Origin: JAAFIW01 sp031414805
Lineage (GTDB): Bacteria > Pseudomonadota > Gammaproteobacteria > Burkholderiales > Burkholderiaceae_C
DNA length: 64,000 bases
NCBI GenBank assembly: GCA_031414805.1
Contig: JANOQJ010000093.1
Location: 52,939-116,938, forward strand
Direction: 5' to 3'
Shown: positions 28,322 to 38,473 of the stretch, one piece after another
How positions within the stretch are numbered: position 1 is the first letter of the stretch
Layout of the letters: every line of letters starts with the position of its first letter
Program-made: the position numbers and the translations under genes
Notes under the pieces: model-generated
Told to the model about the DNA's origin: nothing
Databases searched by the model: none
The model's input: the letters and a program-made list of their open reading frames with translations, nothing else

Positions 28322-30352
28322 ATGACCAACCCTCTCCTGAATTTTTCCGACCTCCCCCTGTTCGACCAGGTACGCCCCGAACACGTGGCGCCCGCTGTCG
28401 AGCAGCTAATCACCGCCTCCAACCAGGCCCTGGAAACCGTGGTGGCGGCTGGTTTCCCCGCGCAATGGTTGGACTTGTCCAAAACACTTGACGTGGCGGG
28501 CGAGCGCTTTGGGCGCGCCTGGGGCATGGTCAGCCACTTGAACAGTGTGGCCGACACGCCCGAGCTGCGCGCCGCCTACAACGCGTCGTTGCCCGTGGTC
28601 ACCGAGTTTTGGACCCGCCTGGCGGCCGACGAGCGCCTGTATGCCAAATACAAAGCCGTCGACCCAACTACCTTGAATGCCGAGCAGCGCCAGGCCCGGA
28701 CCAACGCGGTGCGCAACTTTGTGCTCTCAGGTGCGGAGCTGCAAGGCGAAGCCAAAGCCCGCTTTGCCAAAATTCAGGAGCGACAGGCCGAGCTGAGCCA
28801 GAAGTTCAGCGAAAACGCGCTGGACGCCACCGATGCCTACAGCTACTACGCCAGCGCGGACGAGCTTGCTGATATTCCAACCGACGTGCTGCACACCGCG
28901 AAAGCTGCTGCCGACACCGATGGCAAGCCGGGCTATAAGCTCACGCTGAAAATGCCCTGCTACCTGCCGGTGATGCAGTTCGCCACCCACCGCCCCTTGC
29001 GCGAGCGCCTGTACCGCGCCCACGCCACGCGCGCCAGTGACCAGGCGGAAGGCGATGCGCGCAAGTTCGACAACAGCGCGCTGATCACCGAAATTCTGGC
29101 GCTGCGCCAGGAAGAAAGCCGGCTGCTGGGCTACCAGAACTTTGCCCAGGTGTCGTTGGTGCCCAAGATGGCCCAATCGCCAGAGGAAGTGATTGCCTTC
29201 CTGCGGGAGCTGGCCGCCAAGGCCCGGCCTTTTGCAGAAAAAGACCTGGCCGATTTGCGTGCATTTGCCGCCAAAGAGCTCAGCTTGCACGACCTACAGG
29301 CCTGGGATGTGCCGTTTGCGAGCGAAAAGCTCAAAGAGGCGCGTTACGCCTTTAGCGAGCAAGAGGTCAAGCAATATTTCACCGCGCCCAAGGTGCTGGC
29401 CGGCTTGTTCAAGATTGTGGAAACCCTGTTTGAAGTGAGCATCCGCAAAGACGCTGCACCCGTGTGGCACGACAAGGTTGAGTTCTACAGAATTGAACGC
29501 GACGGGCAACTGGTCGGCCAGTTCTACCTGGACCAACCCGCCCGCACCGGCAAGCGCGGCGGCGCCTGGATGGACGACGTACGCGCCCGTTGGCTGCGCC
29601 CAGACACCGGCGCGCTGCAAACGCCGATTGCGCACCTGGTGTGCAACTTTGCTGATGGCGTGGATGGAAAACCCCCGCTGCTGACGCATGACGACGTGAC
29701 CACACTCTTCCACGAATTCGGCCACGGCCTGCATCATTTGCTGACGCAAGTCAACGAGCGTGATGTGTCCGGTATCAGCGGTGTGGAGTGGGATGCGGTG
29801 GAGCTGCCCAGCCAATTTATGGAAAACTTCTGCTGGGAATGGGATGTACTCAAGCACATGACCGCGCATGTCGATACCGGCGAGCCCCTGCCCCGCGTCT
29901 TGTTTGAAAAGATGCTAGCCGCCAAGAACTTTCAAAGCGGCCTGCAAACGCTGCGGCAAATCGAGTTTTCGTTGTTTGACATGCTGCTGCACACCAGCAC
30001 CGATGCCAAGGTTGATGTTCTCGGTCTGCAGCAGCAGGTGCGTGACGAGGTGTCGGTGATGCAACCCCCTGCATTCAGCCGCTCGTCGCACACCTTCAGC
30101 CATATTTTTGCCGGTGGCTACGCAGCGGGTTACTACAGCTACAAATGGGCCGAGGTCTTGTCGGCCGATGCGTATGCGGCGTTTGAAGAAACAGCGGGCA
30201 AGGACGGCTTGCCCAATGTGCAAACCGGGCGAAAATACCGCCAGGCGATTCTGGAAGCGGGCGGAAGCCGCCCCGCGATGGAATCGTTCAAAGCATTTCG
30301 CGGCCGTGAACCCAGCCTGGATGCGCTGCTGCGCCACCAGGGCATGGCATAA
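28322..30352 (+). CDS. prlC: Oligopeptidase A (M3 metallopeptidase)
   Basis: 676 residues. The zinc site HEFGHGLHH is at about residue 462 with the downstream glutamate expected 25 residues later (SGVEWDAVELPSQFMENF). The first part is the helical M3 N-terminus. It degrades short peptides, including cleaved signal peptides, in the cytoplasm. It forms an apparent operon with folD and is followed after 24 bases by the secreted Grx-like gene. The C-terminal end (KAFRGREPSLDALLRHQGMA) matches the family end, so it appears full length. Confidence 0.95.
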   Translation: MTNPLLNFSDLPLFDQVRPEHVAPAVEQLITASNQALETVVAAGFPAQWLDLSKTLDVAGERFGRAWGMVSHLNSVADTPELRAAYNASLPVVTEFWTRLAADERLYAKYKAVDPTTLNAEQRQARTNAVRNFVLSGAELQGEAKARFAKIQERQAELSQKFSENALDATDAYSYYASADELADIPTDVLHTAKAAADTDGKPGYKLTLKMPCYLPVMQFATHRPLRERLYRAHATRASDQAEGDARKFDNSALITEILALRQEESRLLGYQNFAQVSLVPKMAQSPEEVIAFLRELAAKARPFAEKDLADLRAFAAKELSLHDLQAWDVPFASEKLKEARYAFSEQEVKQYFTAPKVLAGLFKIVETLFEVSIRKDAAPVWHDKVEFYRIERDGQLVGQFYLDQPARTGKRGGAWMDDVRARWLRPDTGALQTPIAHLVCNFADGVDGKPPLLTHDDVTTLFHEFGHGLHHLLTQVNERDVSGISGVEWDAVELPSQFMENFCWEWDVLKHMTAHVDTGEPLPRVLFEKMLAAKNFQSGLQTLRQIEFSLFDMLLHTSTDAKVDVLGLQQQVRDEVSVMQPPAFSRSSHTFSHIFAGGYAAGYYSYKWAEVLSADAYAAFEETAGKDGLPNVQTGRKYRQAILEAGGSRPAMESFKAFRGREPSLDALLRHQGMA

Positions 30353-30376
30353 GCTAACTTTTTTGGAGAACCACCT

Positions 30377-31060
30377 ATGACGTTCAAACAAATCCCAGAA
30401 AAAAACGCCGTAGTTGCCGCTTTGATGGTGGCTGCATGCGGCCTTATCGCAATGCCCAGCGCACAGGCTCAGCAGCTGTACAGAAGCGTGGGGCCTGACG
30501 GAAAAGTCACGTTTTCTGACAAGCCGCCCGTTGAGCCTCAAGCCCCAGGCAAAGGCGCAGCCCCGGCATCGCGTACGGGCACAGCTCCGACCGCAGCCCC
30601 CGCACCTTCGGGCGCCCCCTTGCCATTTGAGCTGAGGCAAATCGCCACTCGCTTCCCCGTCACCCTGTACACCTCCCGCGACTGCACGCCCTGTGGCACA
30701 GCGCGCGCATTTTTGAGCAGCCGGGGTGTGCCGTTTACCGAGCGCACCGTCAACACCAATGAAGACATTGATGCGCTCAAACGCCTCAGCGGCGACAACA
30801 CCATGCCGTTTGCCACCATTGGCGGTCAACAGCTCAAAGGGTTTTCCGATTCGGAGTGGAGCCAGTTCATTGATGCTGCCGGTTATCCCAAAACCTCGGC
30901 TCTCCCCGCCACTTATCGCAATCCGGCCCCCGCACCGCTGGTAGCCGTTCAGGAACGCGCGGCTACTACCGCAAACGGCACCGCAACCGCTGCACCCTCT
31001 GCAGCCGCCGCACCTCAACCTGCCGCTGCACCCGCCAACCCCTCGGGCTTCAAGTTCTAA
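30377..31060 (+). CDS. Secreted glutaredoxin-like protein with DUF4124
   Basis: 227 residues; TTGGAGAA 8 bases before the ATG. Signal peptide to about residue 33 (AACGLIAMPSAQAQ), then a DUF4124 segment (YRSVGPDGKVTFSDKPP), a Pro/Ala linker, and a glutaredoxin fold with CxxC in YTSRDCTPCGTARAF and the cis-Pro in NTMPFATIGGQ. The end is Ala/Pro-rich. The family is probably periplasmic thiol-disulfide exchange. The last 11 bases overlap the end of the convergent rpiA gene. Confidence 0.85.
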   Translation: MTFKQIPEKNAVVAALMVAACGLIAMPSAQAQQLYRSVGPDGKVTFSDKPPVEPQAPGKGAAPASRTGTAPTAAPAPSGAPLPFELRQIATRFPVTLYTSRDCTPCGTARAFLSSRGVPFTERTVNTNEDIDALKRLSGDNTMPFATIGGQQLKGFSDSEWSQFIDAAGYPKTSALPATYRNPAPAPLVAVQERAATTANGTATAAPSAAAAPQPAAAPANPSGFKF

Positions 31061-31739
31061 AAACCAGTGTTTTGACCCCGCTCGGCGTCCCCAGCAAGCA
31101 CACGCTGGCGCGCTGGTGGGCAAAAACCCCCACCGTCACCACGCCTGGCCACTGGTTGACTTGTGACTCAAACGCCAGCGCATCAGCAATATGAAGGCCC
31201 TGAACATCCAGGATGTGCTGGCCGTTGTCCGTTACCAGTAGCACGCCGTCACGCTGCCGCAGGGTGGCCTGCCCGCCCATCGCGGCGAACTGTCGGCTGA
31301 TGCGTGAAGCAGCCATCGGAATCACCTCCACTGGCAACGCAAAAGCGCCCAGCACAGCCACTTGTTTTGACTCATCCGCAATACACACAAACTGCCGCGC
31401 CTGCGCTGCCACAATTTTTTCACGCGTCAGCGCCGCGCCACCGCCTTTGATCATGCAACCCTGAGGGTCAATCTCGTCTGCCCCGTCGATGTAAACCGCC
31501 AGCTCACCCACCTCGTTGGCATCAAGAACCGCAATGCCCAGCGCGCGCAGCCGAAGGGTTGACGCTTCGGAGCTGGACACCGCGCCGGGTATGCGGTCTT
31601 TCATACTGGCCAGCGCGGTGATGAAGTGGTTGACGGTGGAGCCGGTGCCCACCCCCACCAACTCGCCGGGCACCACATACTGCAATGCGGCTTGGCCGAC
31701 CTGGGCTTTCAGTTCATCCTGTTTTGTGGCATCCATCAT
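31050..31739 (-). CDS. rpiA: Ribose-5-phosphate isomerase A
   Basis: 229 residues from ATG 31739, preceded by AAGGAT; the longer frame to 31793 would begin upstream of that site. Characteristic stretches are LVGVGTGSTVNHFI, the IDGADEIDPQGCMIKGGGAA active-site loop with KGGG, and the C-terminal VVTVGVFA. It interconverts ribose-5-phosphate and ribulose-5-phosphate in the pentose phosphate pathway. It is convergent with the DUF4124-Grx gene, overlapping by 11 bases, and divergent from pyrD with a 67-base gap that must hold both promoters. Confidence 0.95.
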   Translation of the reverse strand: MMDATKQDELKAQVGQAALQYVVPGELVGVGTGSTVNHFITALASMKDRIPGAVSSSEASTLRLRALGIAVLDANEVGELAVYIDGADEIDPQGCMIKGGGAALTREKIVAAQARQFVCIADESKQVAVLGAFALPVEVIPMAASRISRQFAAMGGQATLRQRDGVLLVTDNGQHILDVQGLHIADALAFESQVNQWPGVVTVGVFAHQRASVCLLGTPSGVKTLVFRT

Positions 31740-31806
31740 CAGTGAAAATCCTTGTGTTTCCCGAATTATCCAGGCCCCAAATCCGCTCCCCAAATCCGCT
31801 CTCTAC

Positions 31807-32844
31807 ATGTTGCCCTACGCCCTCGCCCGCCCCTTCCTTTTCGGCCTCGACCCCGAGGTGGCCCACGACCTGACCATGCATGCGCTGGCTAACACCCAGC
31901 ACACGCCGCTGCAACTGGCCTGGCGCGCACGCCGGGTGGAAGACCCCGTGACGGTGGCAGGCCTGCACTTTCCCAACCGGATCGGCCTGGCCGCCGGACT
32001 GGATAAAAACGCGAGGTGCATCGACGGTCTGGGTGCGATGGGTTTTGGCTTCGTCGAAGTGGGCACAGTCACCCCGCTGGCGCAGCCGGGCAACCCCAAG
32101 CCACGCATGTTTCGCCTGCCCGGGCAGCAAGCGCTGATCAACCGACTTGGCTTCAACAACGACGGGCTGCAGGCATTTGTAACCAACGTGCAACGCTCCA
32201 ACTTCCGTCAAACGGGTGCCATCCTGGGCTTGAACATCGGCAAAAATGCCGCAACCCCCATTGAGAACGCCACCGACGATTACCTGACCTGTCTGGACGG
32301 TGTGTACCCCTATGCCGACTACGTGACGATCAACATCAGCTCGCCGAACACCAAAAACCTGCGCGCCCTACAGAGCGACGAGGCGTTGGACGGTTTGCTC
32401 GGTGCCCTGGCCAAGCGCCGCCAGGCACTGGCTCGCAAGCATGTGCGTCGCGTGCCGCTGTTCGTGAAAATTGCGCCCGATCTGGACGAAACCCAGATCA
32501 AACTGATCGCCGCCACGCTCAAACGCCACGGCATGGATGGTGTGGTGGCCACCAACACCACCCTCAGCCGCGAGACTGTTAAGGGCCTGCCCCATGCAGA
32601 AGAAGCGGGCGGCCTGAGTGGCGCGCCCGTGCTGGAGGCCAGCAACCGCGTGATTGCCCAACTTCGCGCAGAACTGGGAAGTGCGTTTCCCATCATCGGC
32701 GTGGGCGGTGTGATGAGCGCGCAAGACGCCGTAAGCAAAATCACCGCCGGGGCTGATCTGGTGCAGATCTACACCGGTTTGATCTACCAGGGGCCAGGTT
32801 TGGTTAAATCGGCAGCTCTGGCGATCAAGGCAGCCGCCCGGTAA
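31807..32844 (+). CDS. pyrD: Dihydroorotate dehydrogenase (quinone, class 2)
   Basis: 345 residues from ATG 31807 (MLPYALARPFLFGLDPEVAH). The class 2 features are the amphipathic N-terminal helix region, the FMN site (GLAAGLDKNARCIDG), ISSPNTKNLRALQ, and IIGVGGVMSAQDAV. The frame is open back to 31516 but the family starts at this Met. It oxidises dihydroorotate to orotate at the inner membrane with quinone as acceptor, in pyrimidine synthesis. It is divergent to rpiA and monocistronic as far as seen. Confidence 0.96.
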   Translation: MLPYALARPFLFGLDPEVAHDLTMHALANTQHTPLQLAWRARRVEDPVTVAGLHFPNRIGLAAGLDKNARCIDGLGAMGFGFVEVGTVTPLAQPGNPKPRMFRLPGQQALINRLGFNNDGLQAFVTNVQRSNFRQTGAILGLNIGKNAATPIENATDDYLTCLDGVYPYADYVTINISSPNTKNLRALQSDEALDGLLGALAKRRQALARKHVRRVPLFVKIAPDLDETQIKLIAATLKRHGMDGVVATNTTLSRETVKGLPHAEEAGGLSGAPVLEASNRVIAQLRAELGSAFPIIGVGGVMSAQDAVSKITAGADLVQIYTGLIYQGPGLVKSAALAIKAAAR

Positions 32845-32923
32845 ATTTTGTGGCGGGCGGCAGCTTCATCGGCTTGTGCCAGATCAGCCGACTCCCCGCG
32901 AACGACCCAGTGGACTGACGCCG

Positions 32924-34360
32924 ATGTATTTCTCACAACTCTCAACGGCAAGAAGCATGGCATTCGCCCTCCTGCTCTGCACATCTGCCCTTGGAGCGCC
33001 ACCCCGGCCGACGACGGAAACCCTCTACTTGCTTTTCCAAGTCTTTACTGCTGCATCGAGGCCAGACCAGGCCATGGACGCCACGATGATGCTGACAGAT
33101 GTTCCCGACCGTCCGGCGCTCCACGCCTTTATCAGTGGGATCAAGGATCGAATCGGAATGACTGGAAACATTCGGCGCAAACTCGGCTTTGTCCCCGGCC
33201 CGATTGCTCTAGACCATACTGACAGCCAAGTTAGCGGCATGATCAAGGACTCGTTTGCGATTGCCAGAAAGCTTGATATGGCAGTCGCGTTCCACTTGGA
33301 CGATTCGATGTTCTGGGCGCGGCATCCCGGTTTGCGCCAGGGGGGCGAGCATCTGGAGTGGATCGATTGGTTGGGAACGAAGAATACGGGACGTCGCGTA
33401 GATTGGGGCCCGGACCCAGCGCGAATTGCGCCTCAGCTCTGCTTCAACAGCGTGCCCGTGATAAAGGCCGTGAAGGAACGAGCCGCTTTGATCGGCAGAG
33501 AGATTGCGTATGAGCACCGCCTGCTCAAAAATGAGGGCCGCGAGCATCTCTTCGCTGGCGTCATCGCTGGTTGGGAGACGATGATAGGCAGGGACTTTGC
33601 AAGCGACCACGCGACGGGTTACTGCGCTTTGACGAACGCGGGCTACAGTCGCACGCGGCCGCCGGCCGATGTGGACACCGCTCGGGCAACGGTGGTCAAA
33701 GACTTCATGGAGCTATGGGCTCAGTCCATACACCGGGAGGGCGTTCCAAAGCACCTCATTTACAACCATATTGCGTTCACGGCGCAAGGTTTGTCGGGCA
33801 ACAAGATCGACCATCCACCTGGAACTACCGCTTTCAGCGATCACTATCGGCCTGGATTCAGCACCTACCCCTCGCCCGGTGCACTTTCCGAGATTCGCGC
33901 CCTACTCAATCAGTACGGCACGAAGCCATGGGCTTCGGTTGAAGGCACAAACGTTGTCCCCAACGGTTTGCCCGGTGAGAGAACGATGGAGACCTACCTG
34001 GGCCGCATGTTCAACCACGGCGCGACAATGGTGAATATTTTCTCCTGGGGCATCGGGCCGACGGACGCCAAGCGGAACCCCTTTCGCCTTCCTACGGAGG
34101 GCCCAGACGCTATCGACGGATACCGATTGTTCTTGTCCGGAGCAACTTTGCGCGAAGAGCCCGCAGAACCGTTCAGTCTGACGGCGTTTCAGAACAAGCT
34201 TCAACACATCCAGTCGCGCTTACCCCAATGGATCCAGCGCACAAAGCGCCAACACGATGCACAAGCCATCATGCGCCGGCTGGAAGGTCATGCAAAGTCA
34301 GGCAACCTCGCCTCTGCCGATGAGGCGGCCGACGAGGTACTAAGACTCCTGAAGGAATAG
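32924..34360 (+). CDS. Secreted protein, glycosidase-like (TIM barrel?)
   Basis: 478 residues from ATG 32924. A signal peptide is present (SMAFALLLCTSALGAPP). The remainder is a soluble domain with features reminiscent of a beta/alpha-barrel glycosidase: LDMAVAFHLDDSMFWAR, ERAALIGREIAYEH, FAGVIAGWETMIG and WASVEGTNVVPNG with acidic residues near strand ends. I cannot name a family with confidence. It follows pyrD by 79 bases on the same strand but its role is probably unrelated. Composition (GC lower than pyrD) suggests later acquisition. Confidence 0.6.
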   Translation: MYFSQLSTARSMAFALLLCTSALGAPPRPTTETLYLLFQVFTAASRPDQAMDATMMLTDVPDRPALHAFISGIKDRIGMTGNIRRKLGFVPGPIALDHTDSQVSGMIKDSFAIARKLDMAVAFHLDDSMFWARHPGLRQGGEHLEWIDWLGTKNTGRRVDWGPDPARIAPQLCFNSVPVIKAVKERAALIGREIAYEHRLLKNEGREHLFAGVIAGWETMIGRDFASDHATGYCALTNAGYSRTRPPADVDTARATVVKDFMELWAQSIHREGVPKHLIYNHIAFTAQGLSGNKIDHPPGTTAFSDHYRPGFSTYPSPGALSEIRALLNQYGTKPWASVEGTNVVPNGLPGERTMETYLGRMFNHGATMVNIFSWGIGPTDAKRNPFRLPTEGPDAIDGYRLFLSGATLREEPAEPFSLTAFQNKLQHIQSRLPQWIQRTKRQHDAQAIMRRLEGHAKSGNLASADEAADEVLRLLKE

Positions 34361-34515
34361 CTAGCTGGTTCGGTGCAAACCACCGCCTGAGTCTGCGCGC
34401 ATAGCTTCATGCGCAACAAAACACGCCACCGTCATTCAGATTGGGCGTAGAGCTTGCTAGTATGGGCAAGGGGCATTCTTCCCCGCATTGCCCACGCTGA
34501 ACCGAGACAACGCCT

Positions 34516-37500
34516 ATGTCCATACACGCCGCCTTAAACCACGTCACTCACTACAAATACGATCGCCCGGTCAACCTCGGGCCGCAAGTGGTGCGCTTGC
34601 GGCCTGCCCCGCATAGCCGCAGCCAGATCATTTCCTACTCGCTCAAAGTAGAGCCTGCCGAGCACTTTGTGAACTGGCAGCAAGACCCGTTTGCCAACTA
34701 CCAGGCGCGCTTGGTGTTCCCCAAGCCCACCACCGAGTTCAAAGTGACGGTGGATTTGGTGGTGGACATGTCGGTGTTCAACCCGTTTGATTTTTTCCTC
34801 GAACCCACCGCGCAAAAGTTTCCGTTTACCTACGCGACGGAGCTGGCGCTCGAGTTGGCACCCTACCTGGTAACCGAGGCGCCCACGCCGCTCGTGCAGG
34901 CCTATCTGGCCAAAATCGACCTGACGCCCCGCCCTACCAACGACTTTCTGGTAGCGCTCAATCAACAGGTGGCGGGTGACGTGCGCTACCTCATCCGCAT
35001 GGAGCCGGGCGTGCAAACGCCAGAAGAAACACTAGAGCTGGCTAGCGGCTCGTGCCGCGATTCGGGTTGGCTGCTGGTGCAGATTTTGCGCAACCTGGGC
35101 CTGGCGGCCCGCTTCGTGTCGGGCTATTTGATTCAGTTGATTCCCGATGTGAAGTCGCTCGACGGGCCGAGCGGCACCACGGTTGATTTCACCGACCTGC
35201 ACGCCTGGTGCGAGGTTTATTTACCCGGCGCAGGCTGGGTGGGCCTCGATGCCACCAGCGGCTTGCTGTGCGGCGAAGGCCACATTCCACTGGCCTGCAC
35301 GCCAAGTCCTTCCAGCGCCGCGCCCATTGAGGGGCTGATGGACGAGGCTGAGGTGGAATTTGCCCATCACATGCAGGTCACGCGTATTTTTGAGTCGCCC
35401 CGCGTGACCAAGCCTTACACCGAAGAGCAGTGGGCCGATGTGCTGAAGCTGGGCCAGCAGGTCGACGCTGATTTGCTGCAAGGCGACGTGCGCCTGACCA
35501 TGGGCGGCGAGCCCACCTTTGTAGCCGTGAGCGACCGCGACGCACCTGAGTGGAACACCGAGGCGCTGGGCCCCACCAAACGCGGCTTTGCCACCGAGCT
35601 GGTGCAAAAGCTGCGCGCCGAGTATGGCGAGGGTGGTTTTCTGCACTTTGGTCAGGGCAAGTGGTATCCCGGCGAGCAACTGCCACGTTGGGCGCTGAGC
35701 ATTTTTTGGCGTGCTGACGGCCAGCCGATCTGGAAAAACCCCGAACTGTTTGCCGATGAGCGGCTGCCAAGCAACTACAGCGCCGCCGACGCCAAACGCT
35801 TCACCGACACGCTGGCCCGCAAGTTGGGCGTGACGAATCAATACGTGCAAACCGGCTACGAAGACGTGTTCTATTACCTGTGGCGCGAGCGCCGCCTGCC
35901 GGTGAACGTGGACCCGTTTGACTCGCGGCTGGACGACGAAATGGAGCGCGCCCGCCTGCGCCGGGTGTTTGAGCAAAAGCTGGATGCGGTGATTGGCTAT
36001 GTGCTGCCGATCAAGGCGGAAGATGGCCCTTCTTTAGCTAGCCAGATATCGGGCCAACCAGCCCTGGCCGGGCCGGTGTGGAAAACCGGCCCCTGGTTCT
36101 TCCGCGACGAGCGCATGTACCTGCACCCTGGCGATTCGCCCATGGGCTATCGCCTGCCGCTGGATTCCATGCCCTGGGTGACCGATGGCGACTATCCGTA
36201 CCTGGTGGAGCCCGACCCGAGCGCTCCCACCACCTCCCTACCCGCTTCTGCTGAATTACACGATCGCTATACTTTCAATAGCGGCTTGAGCAATATTTAC
36301 AAGGGCGAGAGCCCTAAAACGCTTCAAACCACCAACCCGGCAGTCCCTGCGCGCCGCTTGAGTCAATTGCAAGGCCAGCTCGAAGCCGCCCGCGCCGCCA
36401 CTGCCGCAGGCAACGCCAACGCCCGCACCGCCGCACAAGCCGAGCCTGCGGACTTCTCAACGCAAAGCCCCAACCGCTTCGAGTCCGCCCACTGGATCAC
36501 CCGCACGGCGCTGTGCGTCGAAGCGCGTGATCCACGCCGTGCCAACGGCCCGAAAGCAGAGCTGCAAGGCACCAAAACCGGCTGCCTCTACATCTTCATG
36601 CCGCCCCTGGCCAACTTGGCCGATTACCTGGATTTACTAGCCGCTGTGGAAGCCACCGCGCAGGAGCTCGGTTTGAAGATCGTGCTGGAAGGCTACCCGC
36701 CCCCACGTGACCCGCGACTGAAAATGCTGCAAGTCACGCCTGACCCCGGCGTGATCGAGGTCAACATTCACCCCGCGCACAACTTCGGCGAGCTGGTCGC
36801 CCACACCGAGTTTTTGTACCAGGCGGCGTTTGAAACCCGTTTGTCTGCCGAGAAGTTCATGACCGATGGTCGCCACACCGGCACCGGCGGTGGCAACCAC
36901 TTTGTGATGGGCGGTGCCACGCCCACCGACTCACCGTTTCTGCGCCGCCCCGAGCTGCTGGCCAGCCTGCTTTTGTACTGGCACAACCACCCAGCGCTCA
37001 GCTACCTGTTTTCCGGCATGTTCATCGGCCCCACCAGCCAGGCCCCGCGCGTGGACGAAGCGCGCAACGACCAGCTGTATGAGCTGGAAATTGCACTGCG
37101 CGAGATCAACCGCAACCGCGAAATCTACGGCCAGGCCATGCCGCCGTGGATCGTTGACCGCACCTTGCGCAACATCCTGATCGACGTGACCGGCAACACC
37201 CACCGCAGCGAGTTTTGCATCGACAAGATGTATTCGCCCGACAGCGCCACCGGCCGCCTGGGCCTGCTGGAGCTGCGCGCCTTCGAGATGCCGCCACACG
37301 CCCGCATGAGCATTGCCCAGCAGTTGCTGATCCGCGCCTTGATCGCCCGTTTCTGGCACACGCCCTACAGCGCCCCCGCCACCCGCTGGGGCACCAGCCT
37401 GCACGACAAGTTTTTGCTACCCACCTTCGTGCAAATGGATCTACACGACGTGCTGGACGACATGCGCCAGGCCGGTTACGCGTTTGACGACGCCTGGTTC

Positions 37501-38070
37501 GCCCCGCACTTCGAGTTCCGCTTCCCATTGGTGGGTCAGGTGCAGTCGGCCGGCATTGAGCTGACCCTGCGCAACGCGGTGGAGCCCTGGCACGTCATGG
37601 GCGAAGAAGGTGCCCCCGGCGGCACCGCCCGCTATGTCGATTCCAGCCTGGAGCGCATCGAGCTGCGCGCCACCGGCCTGAACGAAAGCCGCTACGTCAT
37701 CACCTGCAACGGCCAGGCCCTGCCCGTGCAACCGACCGGTGTGGCGGGTGAATACGTGGCCGGCGTGCGCTACCGCGCCTGGGCTCCCCCGTCGTCGCTG
37801 CACCCCACCATTGGCGTGCACGCGCCACTCACGTTTGACATCGTCGACACCTGGATGAAACGCTCGCTCGGCGGCTGCCAATACCACGTGGCCCATCCCG
37901 GAGGCTTGAGTTATGACTATTTGCCGGTGAATGCTTATGAAGCCGAATCGAGGCGTTTGTCGCGGTTTGTGCGCATGGGGCACACGCCAGGGGTGATGAA
38001 TATTCCACCAGCGAGTATTAATGTGCCAGGGAGCCGGGAGTTTCCGTTTACGCGGGATTTGAGGCGGTAA
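34516..38070 (+). CDS. Large transglutaminase-like/DUF2126 protein
   Basis: 1184 residues. The N-terminal 300 residues are a bacterial transglutaminase module: MSIHAALNHVTHYKYDRPVN at the start, catalytic Cys in GSCRDSGWLLVQI (about 178), His in DLHAWCEVYLPGAGW (about 232) and Asp in GLDATSGL. The rest is DUF2126 (QGKWYPGEQLPRWALSIFWR, HIPL-type LSYLFSGMFIGPTSQAPR). Between them, at about 583-602, lies a copy of the dispersed repeat, encoding FNSGLSNIYKGESP. The family often neighbours alpha-E and circularly permuted ATP-grasp peptide-ligase genes and may act in a peptide-modifying system; those partners are not seen here. Confidence 0.9.
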   Translation: MSIHAALNHVTHYKYDRPVNLGPQVVRLRPAPHSRSQIISYSLKVEPAEHFVNWQQDPFANYQARLVFPKPTTEFKVTVDLVVDMSVFNPFDFFLEPTAQKFPFTYATELALELAPYLVTEAPTPLVQAYLAKIDLTPRPTNDFLVALNQQVAGDVRYLIRMEPGVQTPEETLELASGSCRDSGWLLVQILRNLGLAARFVSGYLIQLIPDVKSLDGPSGTTVDFTDLHAWCEVYLPGAGWVGLDATSGLLCGEGHIPLACTPSPSSAAPIEGLMDEAEVEFAHHMQVTRIFESPRVTKPYTEEQWADVLKLGQQVDADLLQGDVRLTMGGEPTFVAVSDRDAPEWNTEALGPTKRGFATELVQKLRAEYGEGGFLHFGQGKWYPGEQLPRWALSIFWRADGQPIWKNPELFADERLPSNYSAADAKRFTDTLARKLGVTNQYVQTGYEDVFYYLWRERRLPVNVDPFDSRLDDEMERARLRRVFEQKLDAVIGYVLPIKAEDGPSLASQISGQPALAGPVWKTGPWFFRDERMYLHPGDSPMGYRLPLDSMPWVTDGDYPYLVEPDPSAPTTSLPASAELHDRYTFNSGLSNIYKGESPKTLQTTNPAVPARRLSQLQGQLEAARAATAAGNANARTAAQAEPADFSTQSPNRFESAHWITRTALCVEARDPRRANGPKAELQGTKTGCLYIFMPPLANLADYLDLLAAVEATAQELGLKIVLEGYPPPRDPRLKMLQVTPDPGVIEVNIHPAHNFGELVAHTEFLYQAAFETRLSAEKFMTDGRHTGTGGGNHFVMGGATPTDSPFLRRPELLASLLLYWHNHPALSYLFSGMFIGPTSQAPRVDEARNDQLYELEIALREINRNREIYGQAMPPWIVDRTLRNILIDVTGNTHRSEFCIDKMYSPDSATGRLGLLELRAFEMPPHARMSIAQQLLIRALIARFWHTPYSAPATRWGTSLHDKFLLPTFVQMDLHDVLDDMRQAGYAFDDAWFAPHFEFRFPLVGQVQSAGIELTLRNAVEPWHVMGEEGAPGGTARYVDSSLERIELRATGLNESRYVITCNGQALPVQPTGVAGEYVAGVRYRAWAPPSSLHPTIGVHAPLTFDIVDTWMKRSLGGCQYHVAHPGGLSYDYLPVNAYEAESRRLSRFVRMGHTPGVMNIPPASINVPGSREFPFTRDLRR
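36265..36322 (+). repeat. Dispersed palindromic repeat, copy 13, within the transglutaminase gene
   Basis: AATAGCGGCTTGAGCAATAT then TTACAAGGGC, followed by GAGAGCCCTAAAACGC. Read in the gene direction (same strand) it gives NSGLSNIYKG, the only frame of the consensus without a stop in this orientation. Confidence 0.85.
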
Positions 38071-38144
38071 GTGGACTTCCCTGGTCGACAGTGACGCTTA
38101 CCATAGACCAACTTTAAACAGATGAGATTCATTGAAAGAAAGAC

Positions 38145-38357
38145 ATGCCAACTTCACATGACGCCGATCAACAAATAAATCTAACGATTTCGCTTACGGA
38201 GGTTAATGATCTCCGAAAAAAAGTAAGCGATCTTGAATTGGAGATTATTACTCTTCGAAAAGAAAACGAAGATTTGAAGCAACAACTTGCAGAAATTCAA
38301 GATCCGAAACGTGCCGCTGATGCGAAAGCATTTCGAAGAAGCCGAGGCTACGACTGA
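38145..38357 (+). CDS. Short coiled-coil protein
   Basis: 70 residues, with a heptad-rich region from about 18 to 50 (VNDLRKKVSDLELEIITLRK) that forms a continuous coiled coil. The reverse-strand frame is a shadow. Low GC and a clear ATG with AAGAAAGA upstream support it as a gene. No known family; it may be a regulator or scaffold. It precedes another small AT-rich gene on the same strand. Confidence 0.55.
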   Translation: MPTSHDADQQINLTISLTEVNDLRKKVSDLELEIITLRKENEDLKQQLAEIQDPKRAADAKAFRRSRGYD

Positions 38358-38473
38358 TCTATGCAGAATTATTTGCTGAATACGCCCAGTTTGCCTAGAT
38401 AGAAAATTATGAAACTCGCAGACTGGCAAATGATTTCTTATTTGCGCTTGATACTATCACTACAAATATTTAA

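Noticed and set aside
32876..32923. GTG start of the secreted glycosidase-like gene
   Set aside because: It would put 16 polar residues in front of a clear signal peptide; ATG 32924 fits.
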